A DNA stretch of 64,000 bases, taken from Gracilibacillus lacisalsi DSM 19029 (GTDB taxonomy: Bacteria > Bacillota > Bacilli > Bacillales > Amphibacillaceae). Positions 8,894 to 16,708 of the stretch are shown here, one piece after another. The translations under genes and the position numbers were made by a program. The notes under the pieces were generated by a model that was not told the origin of the DNA, made no database searches, and saw only the letters and a program-made list of their open reading frames with translations. Every line of letters starts with the position of its first letter. Position 1 is the first letter of the stretch. The DNA lies in NCBI RefSeq assembly GCF_000377765.1, contig NZ_KB898667.1, forward strand, positions 1-64,000, written 5' to 3'.

Positions 8894-10158
8894 AACGAAT
8901 CATTAAAAAAATGGTAAGAGAACTGCAACTACTTCTTTTACTAGGGATCTTGTTTGTATTTGCAATGTTTCAAGGAGGATTTGTTAGCTGGTTTTTATTC
9001 TACAGTATGTTACCTATTATTCTCTATATGCTGTTTATCCCATTCTATCCGATTCACAATTGGAAGATCGATAGAATATTATCGGACCGGTATTTGGAAA
9101 CAGGTAGTGAGATAGAGGTAACGATTACGATCAAGCGAAAATCACGCTTTCCTATTTTCTATTTAGTTTTAGAAGAGATGTTTCCTGAAACACTTCAGTT
9201 TCAAGATATCGGCAAGAAAAAATATCAATCTCTTTCTGATCAACCATCCTATAATAGAAAGCGTTATGTAAAAAAAGTCATATATCCAGGTTTTCAGAAA
9301 GAATTTACTGTTTCGTATCGGATAGAGCATCTGCCACGAGGAAAACATCAGTTGTCCGATATCAATCTGAAAATGGGTGATCCATTCGGTTTTGTTGAAT
9401 GTAATCATCCATTTTATGTCACGAAAGAGTTTTTTGTTTATCCTGCTATTCAAGACTTGAAGTGGAAACAGCAATCTATGAGTTTAGAAGAAGGCTCCAA
9501 TTCCTCACATGTCCATGACGAAAAGCTGACAAATGTTGTATCAGGTGTTCGAGAATATATTCCCGGGGATCGCTTTTCATGGATTGATTGGAAAACGACT
9601 GCTCGGAAAAATACTGTGATGACAAAAGAGTTTGAACAGGAAAAGGATTCCAGTATTGTCGTTGTTTTAGATGTGGGTGGCCTACAACAATCGCAACGAT
9701 TAGTGTTTGAAGCAGTAGTGGAATGGACAGCATCTGTTTTACAGTCGTTGCGTAAGAAAGATCAAAACATCTCGTTTTATACGTTCGGAAAAACGGAGAG
9801 ATTTTTCTCCAATCAACAATTACAGTTCCAATTTCCAGCAGTGCAAAACTACCTCGCAACTGTAACACAAGAACAGGTATCATTAGCAGAACGAATAACA
9901 ACTCCAATGAAGGAACTTTCAAGAGGAAGTGTCATTTTGTTTGTTATTCATCATTTAGATGAATTATTAGTAGAGAGATTATCCAACTGGAAGAAACAAG
10001 ATTATACCATAGTAGTTTGCTATGTTATTCCAGAAAAACAATTGAACGATAAAGAAGAGCAATATATTCGGGCACTACGCTTGAAAAATATAAGTGTACA
10101 AGCCGTAACAGAAAGGGAACTGAAGCAAGAACAGTGGGAGGTGCAGGCATCTCGATGA
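8890..10158 (+). CDS. yeaD: DUF58-domain membrane protein
   Basis: 422 aa. Two membrane segments lie at about residues 12-55 (two hydrophobic runs separated by SWF), followed by a soluble part with the DUF58 signature YIPGDRFSWIDWKTTARKN near residue 220 and a von Willebrand-like fold after it (VVVLDVGG). The family is always found with MoxR ATPases. It overlaps yeaC (ATGA) and yebA (ATGA) by 4 nt each, so translation is probably coupled. The molecular activity is unknown. Confidence 0.88.
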   Translation: MKRIIKKMVRELQLLLLLGILFVFAMFQGGFVSWFLFYSMLPIILYMLFIPFYPIHNWKIDRILSDRYLETGSEIEVTITIKRKSRFPIFYLVLEEMFPETLQFQDIGKKKYQSLSDQPSYNRKRYVKKVIYPGFQKEFTVSYRIEHLPRGKHQLSDINLKMGDPFGFVECNHPFYVTKEFFVYPAIQDLKWKQQSMSLEEGSNSSHVHDEKLTNVVSGVREYIPGDRFSWIDWKTTARKNTVMTKEFEQEKDSSIVVVLDVGGLQQSQRLVFEAVVEWTASVLQSLRKKDQNISFYTFGKTERFFSNQQLQFQFPAVQNYLATVTQEQVSLAERITTPMKELSRGSVILFVIHHLDELLVERLSNWKKQDYTIVVCYVIPEKQLNDKEEQYIRALRLKNISVQAVTERELKQEQWEVQASR

Positions 10159-12368
10159 AAAAAAATATCTCTTTAGAATCTGTATCTTCTTTTATTCTAT
10201 TATTAGCAGGTTTTCTATTATTCTGGGAATGGCTCCGCCCGTTAGAACAAATAACAGATACAGGTAATGTGCATTTGTTTGTCATTTATACGGCTATTTG
10301 CTTTGTTACTTCTTTCTTAACAAGGAATGGCTGGGCCAAGTTCGTAATCAAATCTGTTTCCCTACTGTTTATACTAGATTATTTATTTCTTGATGCTACC
10401 TTGTTGTCTCGTGAATGGATACAGACTTTAACGTTGGAATTAAGGTATAATCTCGCAGCGGTTTGGAAAAACGATTGGGTATTAATGACATCCTTTTTCA
10501 GAAGCTTTTTATTCTTGCTATTGTTATGGCTTATGAGCTATCTATTACACTATTGGTTTATGGTTGCTAATAAATTCTTCTTATTTGTTGTTTTAACGTT
10601 CGTTTATTTAGCAGTATTAGATACGTATACGATATACGATGGTCAAGCAGCCATGATCAGAACGTTTGTCGTATCCTTTCTGGTTCTCGGACTCAGCAGA
10701 TATGTGAAATTGATGAATAATGTGGATACCACTCATCGTAAGCAACATGTTTGGAGTTGGATGACACCGGTGCTGGTCATTGTACTGTTTGCTACCATAC
10801 TTGGTATCTATTCACCGAAGTTAAATCCACAATGGCCAGATCCTGTTCCTTTTATTCAAAGTACAGCAGGACATGTTGGTTTTAGTGATGGTCCAGTACA
10901 AAAAGTCGGTTATGGGGAAGACGATTCACAATTGGGAGGTTCTTTTGTACAGGATGATTCTCCTGTGTTTGAGGCAATTGCTCATGATGATATTTATTGG
11001 AGAATAGAATCGAAGGACTTGTATACTGGAAAGGGCTGGGAACGTTCAACAGAATTAGACTTTCAAGAATTAACCAATGGTAATCTAGGTTGGAGTACTT
11101 TTTCACAACAGGTGGAAACAACTTCATACAATGCGGAGGTACGACCAGTAAATCAAAATCAATTGCCGAAAGTTGTATATCCGTATGGTATTAATCGTAT
11201 TACGTCATTAGACCAAGGACAGTTTTTTACGGATAGTGAATTCGGTCTGATAGAATCTGAATCATCCGAACAGAATCAAAATTTGTCTTATACGATTGAA
11301 TATGATGCTCCTTCCTATGCGATAAATGAATTGAGAGATAATTCAGGCGATGATCCTGCAGGGATAAAAGAACAGTATTTGCAATTACCAGACAGTCTAC
11401 CAGAACGCGTAAGTGAATTAGCACTTGAGATAACAGACGGAGAAGACACTAGGTACGATAAAGCACAGGCGATAGAAAGCTACTTCTCTACCAATGGGTA
11501 CGTGTATCAGATCGAAGATGTATCTGTCCCAGAAGAAGGCGAGGATTATGTTGATCAATTTTTATTCGAGACCAAAGTAGGTTATTGTGATAATTTTTCA
11601 ACTTCTATGGTCGTGATGCTTCGTGCTTTGGATATCCCTGCACGGTGGGTGAAAGGATTCACTGGTGGCGTGGAAGCGGCAGATCAGCCTCCACTTCCAG
11701 ACGACTATTCTTTATATGAAGTGACGAATAATAACGCGCACTCATGGGTAGAGGTATATTTTCCTGAAACTGGCTGGGTACCTTTTGAACCAACAAGTGG
11801 TTTTACGAACCCAACTGACTTTTATCTAGAAACGAGCGGAGATGTGAACACAGAGGATTATATGATCGATGAAGAAGAAACGGAAGAAGAAACGGAGCAA
11901 GAATCAAGTGAAGTCGAACAGGAAAATGAACAACTAAATCCAGATGAAGATGAAAGTGAAGTTGGTGGTGCCGATAATGAGGAGAAAGGAAATGGTGGAA
12001 ACTATTATTGGATAGGTGCTGTACTGCTCATCTTAGCGATTCTTGCTACCATCATTTATCGTAAACTTACGGAACTAAGAGATTGGTATTTGTTAAAGAA
12101 ATGGGATCGATTAAAACAAAGGTTAGAGATAGAAGCATCTTATGTCTACTTACTGGAAATACTAGAAAAAAGAGGGATGCCTCGAACGAAAGGGCAAACT
12201 TTACGACAGTATGCCAAAGAAGTAGACAGGCGTTTAGGAACTTCAGAAATGTATGATATCACACTAGCATATGAAGAATACCTGTATCGTGACCAACCAT
12301 CATTAGCAAAGGATAACAAGCGATTACATGGGTTATTCCAACAAATGATTGATCAAATATTAGCTTGA
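10155..12368 (+). CDS. yebA: Membrane-bound transglutaminase-like protein
   Basis: 737 aa. An N-terminal block of about six membrane helices (to about residue 225) precedes an extracytoplasmic transglutaminase-core domain with GYCDNFSTS (Cys about 478) and NAHSWVEVYF (His about 529). The third triad position reads WVPFEPTSG, Glu rather than the more usual Asp. A very acidic linker (EEETEEETEQ) leads to another helix at about 618-640 and a cytoplasmic DUF4129-like tail. I chose ATG 10155 (ATGA overlap with yeaD) over GTG 10134. The family is thought to act on cell-surface proteins; no substrate is known. Confidence 0.87.
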   Translation: MKKNISLESVSSFILLLAGFLLFWEWLRPLEQITDTGNVHLFVIYTAICFVTSFLTRNGWAKFVIKSVSLLFILDYLFLDATLLSREWIQTLTLELRYNLAAVWKNDWVLMTSFFRSFLFLLLLWLMSYLLHYWFMVANKFFLFVVLTFVYLAVLDTYTIYDGQAAMIRTFVVSFLVLGLSRYVKLMNNVDTTHRKQHVWSWMTPVLVIVLFATILGIYSPKLNPQWPDPVPFIQSTAGHVGFSDGPVQKVGYGEDDSQLGGSFVQDDSPVFEAIAHDDIYWRIESKDLYTGKGWERSTELDFQELTNGNLGWSTFSQQVETTSYNAEVRPVNQNQLPKVVYPYGINRITSLDQGQFFTDSEFGLIESESSEQNQNLSYTIEYDAPSYAINELRDNSGDDPAGIKEQYLQLPDSLPERVSELALEITDGEDTRYDKAQAIESYFSTNGYVYQIEDVSVPEEGEDYVDQFLFETKVGYCDNFSTSMVVMLRALDIPARWVKGFTGGVEAADQPPLPDDYSLYEVTNNNAHSWVEVYFPETGWVPFEPTSGFTNPTDFYLETSGDVNTEDYMIDEEETEEETEQESSEVEQENEQLNPDEDESEVGGADNEEKGNGGNYYWIGAVLLILAILATIIYRKLTELRDWYLLKKWDRLKQRLEIEASYVYLLEILEKRGMPRTKGQTLRQYAKEVDRRLGTSEMYDITLAYEEYLYRDQPSLAKDNKRLHGLFQQMIDQILA

Positions 12369-12393
12369 CCAGCCTCGTATCGATTGATAGAAT
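12365..12393 (+). promoter_or_regulatory. Sigma-A-type promoter for guaA
   Basis: TTGACC (12365-12370) and TAGAAT (12388-12393) are separated by exactly 17 nt. The -35 box overlaps the yebA stop codon. Transcription would start near 12400, ahead of the riboswitch. Confidence 0.6.
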
Positions 12394-12446
12394 AGATGAA
12401 AATTAAAGCGAATATTCGATGCAGTCTTCCCTGCATCATCATATCA

Positions 12447-12517
12447 CCTTCATATATGTTTGAGAATAAGGCTCAAACGTTTCTACCGGAACACCGTAAA
12501 TGTTCGGACTATGAAGG
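12447..12517 (+). promoter_or_regulatory. Guanine riboswitch aptamer of guaA
   Basis: Classic purine aptamer: P1 pairs CCTTCATA (12447-12454) with TATGAAGG (12510-12517); P2 is GTTTGAG/CTCAAAC; P3 is CCGGAACA/TGTTCGG with the conserved loops GTTTCTACC and CCGTAAA. The specificity base in GGACTATG is C, which in this family means guanine or hypoxanthine rather than adenine. Ligand binding should favour the terminator downstream, switching guaA off when guanine is plentiful. Confidence 0.95.
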
Positions 12518-12536
12518 CGGGGGTCTTGCCGGGATT

Positions 12537-12575
12537 TCTGCCTTTCTGTTTATTATGAAGAAAGGCAGATTTTTT
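12537..12575 (+). terminator. Riboswitch-controlled terminator before guaA
   Basis: TCTGCCTTTCT (12537-12547) pairs perfectly with AGAAAGGCAGA (12559-12569) and is followed by six T. Placed 20 nt after the aptamer, it is the expression platform. Confidence 0.9.
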
Positions 12576-12588
12576 ATGATAAAGATGA

Positions 12589-12789
12589 TTTCGCAATAAA
12601 CAATGGGGATTTCGCAATAAAGATAGCGAGTTTCGCAATAAACAATGGGGATTTCGCAATAAAGGTAGCGAGTTTCGCAATAAACAATAGGGATTTCGCA
12701 ATAAAGGTAGCGAGTTTCGCAATAAACAATAGGGATTTCGCAATAAAGATAGCGAATTTCGCAATAAACGATGGAGATTTCACAACAAT
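12589..12789 (+). repeat. 21-bp tandem repeat array in the guaA leader
   Basis: Ten units of exactly 21 bp start with TTTCGCAATAAA at 12589 and every 21 bases after; the last, at 12778, is degenerate. Units largely alternate between two forms, one continuing CAATGGGGA-like and one AGATAGCGA/AGGTAGCGA-like, giving a 42-bp higher order. The array lies between the riboswitch terminator and the guaA ribosome site, so it is transcribed only when the terminator is read through. Because 21 is a multiple of three, long open frames appear on the opposite strand; they are artefacts. Confidence 0.95.
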
Positions 12790-12853
12790 TAATGAGTAAC
12801 TATCATCATGCATGTATGATATAGAATGTAATCAAACTGAAGGAGTGGACAAC

Positions 12854-14392
12854 TTGGAAGTAAACAATGAAATGATCTTAGTATTAGATTTTGGTAGTCA
12901 ATACAATCAATTAATTACACGACGTATCCGTGAATTTGGGGTATATAGTGAACTGCATTCTCATCGTTTAACAATCGATGAAATAAAAGAAATGAATCCA
13001 AAAGGAATTATTCTATCAGGTGGTCCTCACAGCGTGTACGGTGAAAACAGCTTCCGTTGTGATGAGCGTATTTTTGATTTAGGAATACCGGTTTTAGGTA
13101 TTTGCTACGGCATGCAGTTGATGACCCATCATTTCGGCGGTGTAGTAGAACGTGCTAATGAGCGTGAATATGGTAAAGCAGATATTCATGTCAAAGAGGG
13201 AGCATTACTTTTTGAAGGAACTCCGGAAGAACAAGTAGTCTGGATGAGCCATAGTGACAAGATTATCGAGCCGCCAAAAGACTTTGATATTGAAGCAACA
13301 AGCTCTTCCACACCAGTTGCAGCAATGAGTAATAAAGATAAGCAGCTATTTGGTGTACAATTCCATCCAGAAGTACGTAACACGGAATATGGCAATGACT
13401 TATTAAAATCATTTGTTTTCCAAGCTTGTAATTGTGCAGGCGATTGGACAATGGCAAACTTCATTGATATGGAAGTAGATAAAATCAGAGAGCAAGTCGG
13501 TGATCGTAATGTACTATGTGCATTAAGTGGTGGTGTTGACTCTTCTGTTGTTGCTGCACTTATTCATAAAGCGATCGGTGATCAGTTAACATGTATTTTC
13601 GTTGATCACGGCTTATTACGTAAAGATGAAGGTGAAACAGTAATGCGTACCTTCCGTGATCAGTTTAATATGAATATTATCAAAATCGATGCCCAGGAAC
13701 GTTTTCTTTCCAAGTTAAAAGGTGTGTCCGACCCTGAACAGAAGCGTAAAATTATTGGTAATGAATTTATTTATGTTTTTGATGATGAAGCAGCAAAGCT
13801 AGAAAACATGGATTTCTTAGCTCAAGGAACGCTTTATACGGATATTGTTGAAAGTGGAACGGAAACAGCTCAAACGATTAAATCTCACCACAATGTTGGT
13901 GGGTTACCAGAAGATATGGATTTTCAGTTAATTGAACCATTAAATACGTTGTTTAAAGACGAAGTACGTGCTTTAGGAACAGAGCTTGGAGTACCTGATG
14001 AGATCGTATGGCGTCAACCATTCCCGGGACCTGGCCTTGGTATCCGTGTACTTGGCGAAATCACGCCAGAGAAAGTAGAAATTGTCCGTGAATCAGATGC
14101 GATCTTGCGTGAGGAAATTAAAAAAGCTGGATTAGATCGTGACATCTGGCAGTACTTTACAGTGTTACCGGACATCCGCAGTGTAGGTGTGATGGGAGAT
14201 GCGCGTACGTATGATTACGCGATCGGTATCCGTGCGGTAACGTCGATTGATGGAATGACATCTGATTGGGCTCGAATTCCGTGGGACATTTTGGAGAAGA
14301 TATCTGTACGGTTAGTTAATGAAGTGGACCACATTAATCGTGTGCTGTATGATGTGACAAGTAAGCCACCAGCTACGATAGAATGGGAATAA
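12854..14392 (+). CDS. guaA: GMP synthase (glutamine-hydrolysing)
   Basis: 512 aa. It converts XMP to GMP using ATP and glutamine. The class-I amidotransferase domain has the nucleophile in GICYGMQ (Cys about 84) and the FHPEV His-Glu pair; the ATP-pyrophosphatase domain begins with the P-loop SGGVDSSV, and the C-terminal dimerisation domain ends PPATIEWE as usual. I chose TTG 12854, 8 nt after AAGGAG (12840-12845); an upstream in-frame ATG at 12812 has no ribosome site and adds non-homologous residues. Control is by the guanine riboswitch, consistent with its product. Confidence 0.96.
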   Translation: MEVNNEMILVLDFGSQYNQLITRRIREFGVYSELHSHRLTIDEIKEMNPKGIILSGGPHSVYGENSFRCDERIFDLGIPVLGICYGMQLMTHHFGGVVERANEREYGKADIHVKEGALLFEGTPEEQVVWMSHSDKIIEPPKDFDIEATSSSTPVAAMSNKDKQLFGVQFHPEVRNTEYGNDLLKSFVFQACNCAGDWTMANFIDMEVDKIREQVGDRNVLCALSGGVDSSVVAALIHKAIGDQLTCIFVDHGLLRKDEGETVMRTFRDQFNMNIIKIDAQERFLSKLKGVSDPEQKRKIIGNEFIYVFDDEAAKLENMDFLAQGTLYTDIVESGTETAQTIKSHHNVGGLPEDMDFQLIEPLNTLFKDEVRALGTELGVPDEIVWRQPFPGPGLGIRVLGEITPEKVEIVRESDAILREEIKKAGLDRDIWQYFTVLPDIRSVGVMGDARTYDYAIGIRAVTSIDGMTSDWARIPWDILEKISVRLVNEVDHINRVLYDVTSKPPATIEWE

Positions 14393-14507
14393 AAGATGAG
14401 AATATTTTGGTAAAAAATATATTGATTATACTACATTTTTGAAGATAATTAAGGGATTGTATGTTTAATCAGTGAATAATATGTTTTGAATAAATAATTA
14501 GAAGTGA

Positions 14508-14544
14508 AGAATAGCCGATACCATCAGGTTTGGGCTATTCTTAG
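14508..14544. terminator. Possible bidirectional terminator between guaA and the acetyltransferase gene
   Basis: AGAATAGCC (14508-14516) pairs with GGCTATTCT (14533-14541). The T-run on either side is weak, so this may be only a stem-loop between convergent genes. Confidence 0.4.
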
Positions 14545-14552
14545 TCTAACTA

Positions 14553-15074
14553 TCAATCAAGCAAAAGTTGGTATGCTTTACGCTCACCGTGTTCAATAGG
14601 AAAATAGATCATTCCCCTATAATTAAATCCTGCATTCACAATCACTTTTTGCATAATCTCATTTTTCGGATATGTATCAACACGTACATCTTTAAATTCC
14701 ATTTGACGTGAGAGCACAATTAAATCATGTAATAGTATTTTAGATAACCCTTTCCCACGGACATGTAAATCTACCGCAATTCTATGGATAACGATGTAAG
14801 AATCTTCTTGTTCTTCCCATGATCCTTCCGTTATATTTTCGTAAGGCGCTTCTGGACCAGGAACTAACGCACCGTACCCCGCTACCTTGTTATCGTAGAT
14901 TAAGACATGTGCATATCCTTTTTCGATATCCTGTTTAATTAATTCAGGTGTCGGGCCTTCTCCATTTTGCCATTGTGGCACCCCTTGCTCCTTTAAATAG
15001 GCAATTCCATCATTTAAAATCGACATGATTGCTTCTGCATCATGTATCGTTGCTTTTCGAGTATAGACGAACAT
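14553..15074 (-). CDS. GNAT-family N-acetyltransferase
   Basis: 173 aa single-domain acetyltransferase. The acetyl-CoA binding segment reads RIAVDLHVRGKGLSKILL, which fits the R/Q-x-x-G-x-G/A motif (VRGKGL). The N-terminus (TRKATIHDAEAIMSILNDGI) is the standard first strand and helix. Targets of these enzymes vary too much to predict one. It lies convergent to guaA and divergent from the zinc operon, with no operon partner. Confidence 0.85.
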   Translation of the reverse strand: MFVYTRKATIHDAEAIMSILNDGIAYLKEQGVPQWQNGEGPTPELIKQDIEKGYAHVLIYDNKVAGYGALVPGPEAPYENITEGSWEEQEDSYIVIHRIAVDLHVRGKGLSKILLHDLIVLSRQMEFKDVRVDTYPKNEIMQKVIVNAGFNYRGMIYFPIEHGERKAYQLLLD

Positions 15075-15287
15075 CGTTTAATCCTCCGATTTTTTAAAAT
15101 GTGTTTTCTTATTATTACCGAGTTTAGACCGTTTTAACAAGCAAAACGCACTTCTTAAAGATAGCAAATGGTTTTTAAATTGTGTGCCTACTGTTCTTCA
15201 TACCGATTAAAACTAAAAGAATAATAGTTTCTATCAAAAGATGACCAACTTCCTAAGGACTCCCGACTGAAATTACTAAAATCGCAT

Positions 15288-15308
15288 AAATCATAATCAT
15301 TACTATTT
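15288..15308 (+). promoter_or_regulatory. Zur box (imperfect)
   Basis: AAATCATAATCATTACTATTT differs at two positions from the Bacillus Zur consensus AAATCGTAATNATTACGATTT. It lies just upstream of the putative -35 region. Confidence 0.6.
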
Positions 15309-15340
15309 ACGTTTCGGGTTTAATGGTTTATAATATCATG

Positions 15341-15361
15341 TAATCGTAATGATTACGATTT
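15341..15361 (+). promoter_or_regulatory. Zur box (near-perfect)
   Basis: TAATCGTAATGATTACGATTT matches the Zur consensus at all but the first base. It lies immediately after the TATAAT box, covering the likely transcription start, so Zn-loaded Zur would block transcription of the ZinT-like gene. Confidence 0.88.
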
Positions 15362-15509
15362 GACCTTATTTGGATAGTTATATTGATTCTTTATAGAAAG
15401 GAGAACGTAGGTTTAAACTTAAATTTATTGGTCGAGAAGATAAATAAGTGCTGCTATCAAAACGTAATAATGATGATTAAAGAAAAAATGTATAGGAGAG
15501 GGAAGAAGA

Positions 15510-16520
15510 ATGAAAAGATTACTTACTAGTTTATCAATTTTATTGTTAATCAGTTTTTATCTAACTGCATGTCAAGGCACAGAAGGTGAGCAAGTGGATG
15601 GAACAGAGGAAGGGGAACAAGAAGTACATACAGACGAAGAACATGACCATGACCATCATGAAGACGAAGGACAAGAGATAGAAGCACCAGAAGGTATTGA
15701 AATCGAAGGAGTTGCTGACCATTATCATACAGGGGATACAATGGAGCTAACTGCAGTCTTAGAAGAAGATTCAGAGTTCGATCATTGGCACTGGTATAGT
15801 AGAGAAAGTGAAGAAGCTGAATGGGAAGTTGTTTCAGGACAGGAGTCAGAAACGTTTACAGGTGAAGCAACAGTCAATGGATTAGAAATTAAAGCAGTTT
15901 TATTCGATGATGATCACGAGCCTAGTGTTCAGTCCGCACCAGTTGAAGTTATCATTGATGACCATCATGGACATGATGAAGAAAGTCAACAAATCTATGA
16001 AGGTTACTTTGAAGATAGTCAAGTAGAAGATCGTGAGTTGTCAGATTGGGAAGGGGATTGGCAATCGGTTTATCCATATCTGTTATCTGGAGATTTAGAC
16101 GAAGTGTTTGAACATAAAGCAGAAGATGGAGATATGACAGCAGAAGAGTATAAGGAGTACTACACTATTGGATACGAAACGGATGTTGAGCGCATCATTA
16201 TTGAGGATGGCCAGGTAACCTTTTTTGAAAATGGAAATGAATATTCAGGAGAGTACAAATCAGATGGTTACGAGATTCTTACTTATGAAGCAGGTAATAG
16301 AGGTGTACGATTTATATTTGAATTAGTGGATGGATCAGATGAAATGCCTCAGTATATTCAATTTAGTGATCATAATATATTCCCGGTCGATTCTCATCAT
16401 TATCACTTATATTGGGGTGATGATCGTGAAGAACTGTTAGAGGAAGTTACGAATTGGCCAACGTATTATCCTTCCGAATTAGATAAGGATGGAATCGTTC
16501 AGGAAATGCTAGCACATTAA
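15510..16520 (+). CDS. ZinT-like zinc-binding lipoprotein with an N-terminal His-rich domain
   Basis: 336 aa. A signal peptide ends in the lipobox LTAC (Cys21), so the protein is anchored outside the membrane. An acidic His-rich spacer (about 40-55) is followed by a DHYHTGD ... DHWHW domain (about 62-152), then a complete ZinT/YodA domain (about 160-336) with YEGYFEDSQV, a YTIGYETDVERI strand and the His cluster SHHYHLYWG near the end. ZinT proteins bind zinc and feed it to ZnuA. Streptococcal AdcA fuses ZnuA to ZinT; here the two are separate genes in tandem. The upstream Zur boxes imply expression under zinc limitation. Confidence 0.9.
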   Translation: MKRLLTSLSILLLISFYLTACQGTEGEQVDGTEEGEQEVHTDEEHDHDHHEDEGQEIEAPEGIEIEGVADHYHTGDTMELTAVLEEDSEFDHWHWYSRESEEAEWEVVSGQESETFTGEATVNGLEIKAVLFDDDHEPSVQSAPVEVIIDDHHGHDEESQQIYEGYFEDSQVEDRELSDWEGDWQSVYPYLLSGDLDEVFEHKAEDGDMTAEEYKEYYTIGYETDVERIIIEDGQVTFFENGNEYSGEYKSDGYEILTYEAGNRGVRFIFELVDGSDEMPQYIQFSDHNIFPVDSHHYHLYWGDDREELLEEVTNWPTYYPSELDKDGIVQEMLAH

Positions 16521-16664
16521 TTGTTTGAACGACGTTATTCCAATGGTTTGATAAGAATTCTTTAACCCTCAAGGGCTAACAAACCTGCTGAGGGAAGTCT
16601 GACTTTATCATAAGATAATAAAAAATGTAATGAATATAACAAAGAAGGTATTTTTTTAGTGTTT

Positions 16665-16685
16665 AAATCGTAATCATTACGTATA
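16665..16685 (+). promoter_or_regulatory. Zur box upstream of znuA
   Basis: AAATCGTAATCATTACGTATA has an intact left half and core and about three mismatches in the right end of the Zur consensus. It is 24 nt ahead of the znuA start, so the znuACB genes probably have their own Zur-controlled promoter. Confidence 0.8.
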
Positions 16686-16708
16686 AAGTGGTGTAAGGAG
16701 AATGGATA

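Larger units (their letters stand above)
15075..15509. other. Zinc-operon control region
   Basis: About 435 bases between the acetyltransferase and the ZinT-like gene. It contains two Zur-like palindromes (15288-15308 and 15341-15361) flanking a TATAAT box at 15330-15335 (with a possible -35 TTTACG at 15306-15311), and then a long leader of about 150 nt with no recognisable RNA element. Confidence 0.6.

Noticed and set aside
12483-12813. Open frames on the minus strand reading repeated RNSLPLLRNP or KSPLFIAKLA units
   Set aside because: They are translations of the 21-bp tandem array, open only because 21 is a multiple of three. No ribosome site, and the region is the guaA leader.
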